Below are positions 58,761 through 64,000 of a DNA stretch of 64,000 bases, piece by piece. Where the stretch lies: contig CAUDNR010001768.1 in the NCBI GenBank assembly GCA_958430865.1, forward strand, positions 3,958-67,957. The letters are read 5' to 3'. The notes under the pieces were generated by a model. That model had not been told where the DNA came from. It made no database searches and saw only the letters and a list, made by a program, of their open reading frames with translations. Position 1 is the first letter of the stretch. Each line of letters opens with the position of its first letter. The position numbers were made by a program, and so were the translations under genes. Source of the DNA: Entrophospora sp. SA101 (lineage: Eukaryota > Glomeromycota > Glomeromycetes > Entrophosporales > Entrophosporaceae).

Positions 58761-59812
58761 TCATCTGTCAAGTTTTCGTCTTTTCTTAAAAGGTAAATGC
58801 TTAATTTCTTTTGATGCATTCTTTTTCCTACGTTTTTCAATAATGTTATCTAATTTCTTTTTATTATTATTAATTTTTTTATATTTATCAATTAATTCCA
58901 ATTTATTTTCTTCGGCTGTTTGATTTTTTTATAAAATCATAATCATAATAATCAGATTTAGATATTATAATAATTAGAATAATATTATGATGGATCTTTA
59001 TGAAAAAAATAACAAGTAAATAAATAACTTACCTCTTTTTAAGAAATAGGGATTCTTTCCTTTACCAACAAGTTCTAATTCTTTCTTCTTCCTCTCATTC
59101 TTTAGTTGTCTTTTATACCTATGATCTTGTTCTTTAATTAATTTTGACTTCTGTATAAACCAAACCCCCACAAAGAATAATTATTTATTTTGTATAGACA
59201 TAATAATAATATTTGTTTTTTCAAAAAAATTAATTACCATTTTATCTAACAATTGTTGTAATTTTTGTTTTTCTTCAATATCCTTTTCTTTTTCAATTCT
59301 TTTAGAAATTTCATTAATCTCTGATTTTTTATATTCTTCTATAAATTCATAAGATTTTTCAAATAATCCTTCATTAAATTTTCCTGATAAATTGTCAAAC
59401 CTTGGATCTCGATTTTTCTAATTTATCAATTAATAATAATAGTATTATTATTATTATTATTATAAATTGAAATGTGCTTATGATTACTGTTAAAATATTC
59501 CTTTTACCTTGATATTATTAGGAAGTTCAACAACTTGACGAAATCTTCCAACTGCTTTTTTGGATGTAATTTCCATTGGTCTTTCAATGAATAAAATAAT
59601 ATGTTATTAATATACATTTAATAAAATAAATTTAAAAAAATTTTTTTTTAAACATACCGATGTTTGCTTGATCTTTTTTTTGTTTCATAATTATTATCAA
59701 ATCCTTGTTCTTCCTCTTTCTTTTGTAAATCTTTAAAGTCTTCCAAATTAACATCATCAATATCATCATCATCATCACTATAGCTATTGAATTGAGGTTT
59801 TTCTTCCATCAT
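58761..59812 (-). CDS. RRP36: RRP36 homologue, right copy
   Basis: Exons 59812-59658, 59580-59508, 59417-59238, 59150-59033 and 58915-58761, identical to the left copy, 226 residues, ending in TGA. Confidence 0.9.
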
Positions 59813-60689
59813 AATTTAATTTTCACGTAAAAATATTTGATCTGCGCATCAATTAAACAGCCAATGAGAGGATTTTTTATGGGTACAATGATGATCATTC
59901 AGGAGTTTGTCTTTTTAACCAACGTTTTGATGATTTCATAACATCGTTAATAGTAGTAATAGTAGTATATAGTAGTAGTATCAGCAACAACAATCCAAAA
60001 AATCATAATAATAATGCCACACAACTACCAGCACTATGTCATCATTATCGGCATTAATGTCATCTAATGAACTTACATTTCAATGTGCAATTCACGAAAA
60101 ATGGACCTTGCTTCTTTTGTTCGTACGGTGATGTGCAAACTTGATTTTTTTTTCGCACAAGTGCGCACAGCGTGCGTAGTGTCAAATGAACATAGTGCAC
60201 ATGCATAGTGTATGTGTAGTAATAAAAATTTTCGCTTACTGTCCCACAAGGAAGTGCCCAAATATTAAAAAAGGATTACAAGAAAGAGCTATTACAAGTT
60301 TATAATGACAATGGATCCCATCGATTTTTTGAAAGATGGCTATAAGCATTCTGCATATTTTAACGAATAGTGACAATGTTAATATTCAGAACAATGACGA
60401 CTCGGGCTAAATTTTTTATTTTCGTGGAGTATTATTAACAATGATGATAATAATACAATAATAATGATTCAATAGTGCATGGCAACAACAGTAATAATAA
60501 TATAACAACAATTTTTGGTCAACGACAATAATAATAATAATAGTTCAATTAGCAACTATTAAGTTTAATAATAATAGTACTAATTTCAATAATAAAATTT
60601 GTTGTTGGACCATTATAATATTTTTTTGGTTTGCCTTTTACTTTTTCTTATGCATATATTAATATTTTTTCAAAATAATTAAATATATA

Positions 60690-61025
60690 CGTCTTCACAT
60701 GTGCTAATTTTCGGAGACTTGGATTAGATTAAAAATTTAATTTCACGTTTAAATCAACAAATTTTTTTTACTACAAGTATATATATATATATATGTATAT
60801 TTTACTATCTAGTGCAGTTCCTGCACTTGTATTATTAAATAATCAATTAGAAGGCAATTCATCCTCTTCTTCTTCAAGTTCTGATTCCAAAGAGATTGAA
60901 ATATTTGGTAAAATAATTGACAGAGAAGATTATTTAATCCTAAGATTAAAATATAATCCGATCCTGAATCATTCGTGCAACAAATGTTAATTCTATATAC
61001 CCGAAAATTTGTACATGTGAAGACG
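60690..61025. mobile_element. 336-bp MITE-like element, right copy
   Basis: Mirror copy of 10188-10523. It lies 91 bp inside the point where perfect arm identity stops (61116/61117). Confidence 0.55.
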
Positions 61026-61506
61026 CCCATAGTTATAATAAAATAAAATGAAGATCGATTGTTATTACATTTAAACTGGTCATTCTAGCTTATTATATAT
61101 ATAATTTCTATATTTTTAATATAGGAAAATCTTGTCAATGACTTTAAAAAGTAAAATTGGGGGTTTTTCAAAAAAAAAAAAAAATAAATGTTATTATCGG
61201 TTAACTTTTACTGGGTATGTCCAGTTTTAATTACTAGAATTTTCCAAATGCATCTTCAGCAACACCAAAAATAAAAACAGTACAAGTAAATGTTTGACTT
61301 GTTGGAAACCTAGTCATATCATTTAGAAAGGAGATTGCCTAAAGATACTAGGGATTTATTGTTGAAGAATGGGATAAAAGTTCCCAGAAACCAGCACAAA
61401 TTTTAATTCTATGAAAAATTGATGAATCTATTTTTATTTATTTGTGTTGTGTAATTGTTAAGATATACAGTTTTATTCACGCGCCATTTTTTCGCAACAC
61501 ACTGTA

Positions 61507-61788
61507 CAAGTGACTCTGGATATAAATACTACCGGACATAACGGCCACATAATAATAACGTTATATAAAACATATTTTGTTATAACGACAATTGGAATAA
61601 ATTTTACTATTATAGATGCTGGTCGCAATCCTTGGTGATGGTTGCAACCATATTTGCGACATATAAAAATGGTTTGCGACACCTGGTTGCAACCACCTTT
61701 GCGACCACTTTGGTTTCCTTTTTTGGATTGCGATATGGATCATTATTTACTATGGTCTCGAGAGTGTCGTTATATCCAGGATCACTTG
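61507..61788. mobile_element. TA-flanked MITE, right copy, interrupted by another element
   Basis: Same inverted-repeat ends as 9593-9737 (CAAGTGACTCTGGATATAA and complement) with TA on both sides. It is longer because a 135-bp element plus an 8-bp duplication lies inside, and it differs by a few bases in its TTA run. Confidence 0.7.
61611..61745. mobile_element. 135-bp hAT-like MITE, present only in the right arm
   Basis: Flanked by an 8-bp direct repeat TTTACTAT at 61603-61610 and 61746-61753, which occurs once at the matching place in the left arm. The ends share an imperfect inverted repeat whose inner part is TCGCAATCC (outer bases TA..GAT). Inside are several TTGCAACC/TTGCGAC motifs. 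An 8-bp duplication is the mark of hAT and related superfamilies. No coding capacity. Confidence 0.7.
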
Positions 61789-61872
61789 TATATCAAATAA
61801 AAATATTGTTACACGCAAAGTCTAATTTTGGAAAAGTCTACGAAGGGTGTTTTACTCCCAACTTTTTTTTCA

Positions 61873-62472
61873 ATGTTTTTTTGTATTAAAAAACTAAAAC
61901 TCACAAAAATAATTAAAGAATCAAACAAAAGGATAATCATAAAAGGTTATGCAAGTACTATCCAACTTCCTTTTCATCCGCACTATGTCCCACCAGGTCA
62001 ACCTAAAGTCACATCAACATCAACAACACCATCAAATATCATAATCATAATTAATAAGCGACAAAAATTATCATCAATAAATAAAAAAGTTTCAAGAACA
62101 ACAATTTCTTCTCCTACAGTAATACCAATATCGAATTTTAGTTTATATTATCAACAAAATTCACCAATAGGGATTGTTCCATCAATTAATAAATTACAAG
62201 CAGTTGACGAAGCTATTACTAGCAAAGATTATTATTATGAATCTAATAATAGAAAAATCCCATTTTTGTTTAGATTATCTACCATATTTTTTATTTTCAC
62301 AGGTTTAACAAAATTTTATAGTAAACGAGGAGAAAGTAAAAGTACTGTTAGCAGTAGTTCTGATGGTGATAGCATTAATAATGCTGGCGGTAACATTAAT
62401 AATCTTAATAATATTAGTAATAATGTTAGTAGCAGTAGTAGTAGCAGTAGCAATAGCAGTAACAATATATAG
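61873..62472 (+). CDS. Unrecognised Ser/Asn-rich protein, right copy
   Basis: 199 residues from the first ATG. Compared with the left copy it has several substitutions (Met to Ile in the FFC-KK start, Gly to Glu in DYYYxSN, Leu to Ser, Ser to Thr), a small length change near residue 20 and an earlier stop after SSNSSNNI. The frame is kept through all of these, which supports a real protein. Confidence 0.5.
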   Translation: MFFCIKKLKLTKIIKESNKRIIIKGYASTIQLPFHPHYVPPGQPKVTSTSTTPSNIIIIINKRQKLSSINKKVSRTTISSPTVIPISNFSLYYQQNSPIGIVPSINKLQAVDEAITSKDYYYESNNRKIPFLFRLSTIFFIFTGLTKFYSKRGESKSTVSSSSDGDSINNAGGNINNLNNISNNVSSSSSSSSNSSNNI

Positions 62473-63214
62473 CAGTATCAGTGGTGAGAGATGATGGATG
62501 ACCTTATTTATGATATATACACTGGATACGAATATCATCATGATCAATTAAAAGTAAAAAATTTTAATTTGTTAATATTTTTTAATTAATAAAAACACCA
62601 TATACGTTGTTGCTGGTTTGGTTCATTACTAAGAAGTGAACTTGTTAGCGGCCATTATTATATTAAAGGTATAATGTATCTATATTATTTATTTATCTAT
62701 TCATGATTATTTTTTTAGAAATTTGATATAACATATTATATACATATATATGTAATATTTCTAATTAAACTTTTTTTTGAATTTATGATGGGTTTTCTAG
62801 CGAAGGGGAGTTATAGATCTCTCACCAAATTGAGTTTTTGCATAATACAAATCTATATGATAAGGATTATAACTGGTGAAAAAAAAACATATGTATAACA
62901 TATTTTTAAGGGATCATCCATCACTCAATTACACTGTACCTCCCACCCTTTTTGCTAGAAAACTTCCTCATATATATCATATATATATAAAATATTATTT
63001 AATGTTTGAGATGGATTTAACAATCACACATTAATTCATTCATACTTATAAATAATTACAATCACTCATATCAAACATTCATTCAAAATTCAATGAAATA
63101 AACAATTCTTTATTTTGAGAAATAAATATAATAAATCTAATAGGCTTTACAATAATTTAAACTCAAAAATTAAAAATTTTTAAATTAATGCATTGTAAAA
63201 AAATTTTTTATAAA

Positions 63215-63439
63215 TTAATATTTTGGCTGTTTTCTTGGTGGTGTTGTATTACTGTTATTATATCCAGGTGAAAATGTTGAAAAATCAACTAGTTCACCTT
63301 CTTCAGGTCTATCAAGATCTGTATGTGGGCGGTAAATAATGCTATTACCACTAGCATTGTTATTATTATATTCTCTATCATGAAAATCAATTCTACTAAC
63401 TTTATCTCTATTATCATTATTATTCCAATCACGACCTCT

Positions 63440-63472
<33 letters not shown>

Positions 63473-63600
63473 ACGACCACCACCACCTGAATAACGATTA
63501 TTATTATTTTCCCCACTTCCTCCAATTTTTTTATCTGAAATTCTGCATCCATTATTTCCAATTTCATAATCACCATCTTCAATTTTATCATTTTCAGCAC

Positions 63601-63635
<35 letters not shown>

Positions 63636-64000
63636 GGTGGTCCAAAACGATCTCTAATATCACTTGTACTCCAACTATCACGTCTAGTAGCTCCTTTCCG
63701 CTTATTATTGTTGTTGTTATTATTTGAGCGAGATCGGTCACTGTTTTGTTGTCTTGAGTCATTATTATTACCATTATTAGTATGAATGCTATTAGTATTT
63801 GAATTACCATTATTGTAAAATGGTCTGTTTGAATTTCTGGTATTATTATTATTACTACCAACAAATAATTGTTGTTGTTCTTTATCATTTTCCTGTTTTA
63901 TTTTTGGTGTGCCTTTTGAATAAATAATAGATTTAGAATTGGAAGACATGGACGAAGATATTTGCATAGACTCTTCTTGTTTTATTTTTGTTGTTGATGT
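63215..64000 (-). CDS. SOSS-B-like ssDNA-binding protein, right copy, 3' part only
   Basis: Only the Asn-rich C-terminal tail lies in the window; the OB fold is beyond 64000. It differs from the left copy by several residues (for example MQISSSM against MQISLSM, and IIYSKG against IISSKG) and by longer Asn runs. One run is encoded by AAT here but by AAC on the left. No disabling change is seen in this part. Confidence 0.75.

Larger units (their letters stand above)
36236..61116 (-). repeat. Right arm of the giant inverted repeat (24,881 bp)
   Basis: Reverse complement of 10097-34977 with no net indel. Features inside are mirror copies of those described for the left arm. It begins at 36236, where the sequence TGGCTAATTTTATTAATAG mirrors the last bases before the N gap. 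Confidence 0.93.
61117..64000. repeat. Outer, diverged part of the right inverted-repeat arm
   Basis: Homologous to about 7416-10096 reversed, but with substitutions, different homopolymer and trinucleotide lengths and a nested MITE. Runs off the window. Confidence 0.85.

Noticed and set aside
1..64000. CRISPR arrays, tRNA or rRNA genes, bacterial operons
   Set aside because: No regularly spaced identical repeats, no tRNA T-loop/acceptor pairs and no rRNA-like conserved blocks were seen; gene structure is eukaryotic with introns.

Overview
The window looks like nuclear DNA of an early-diverging fungus, most like an arbuscular mycorrhizal (Glomeromycotina, Rhizophagus-like) genome. The evidence is very AT-rich DNA, short AT-rich GT-AG introns, Asn-rich low-complexity proteins, dense mobile elements and a DDE transposase of the kind common in basidiomycetes and Glomeromycotina. 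The organism assignment is inference.

Layout. (1) 1-3290 is an accessory island resembling a degraded Maverick/Polinton-like or retroelement-like insertion: an integrase with a chromodomain, a gag-like ORF, a small zinc-ribbon protein and an F-box-like protein. Its frames are broken mostly by TGA codons. (2) 3291-6140 is a complete Tc1/mariner-superfamily transposon with matching terminal inverted repeats, TA target duplication and an intact four-exon transposase. (3) 6292-34977 holds housekeeping genes: SOSS-B/hSSB-like ssDNA-binding protein, an unknown protein, RRP36, SNX3, a 2-oxoglutarate/Fe(II) oxygenase, mitochondrial IF-3, the mitochondrial S-adenosylmethionine carrier, OXA1 and a STE3-type pheromone receptor, with MITEs and a decayed element between them. 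(4) A 10-N gap and a 1.25-kb unique spacer follow. (5) 36236-64000 is the same gene series in reverse complement, ending inside the second SOSS-B copy.

The dominant structure is therefore a giant inverted repeat. Position x in one arm pairs with 71213-x in the other, with no net indel from 10097-34977 to 36236-61116 (24,881 bp per arm). Every paired ORF is identical and every stretch I spot-checked is identical, microsatellites included. Outside that tract the arms are still homologous but clearly diverged: substitutions, repeat-length changes and a MITE present only in the right arm. The N gap lies exactly where the left arm ends. Two allelic haplotigs joined head to head (or an amplification/foldback chimera) is thus a serious alternative to a real palindrome, and this cannot be decided from sequence alone.

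Four of the duplicated genes (IF-3, SAM carrier, OXA1 and perhaps the unknown protein) have mitochondrial roles or presequence-like N-termini. I see no operon-like logic, and the order looks like ordinary eukaryotic gene neighbourhood. The innermost gene of each arm is the STE3 receptor, so the two copies face away from each other across the centre.
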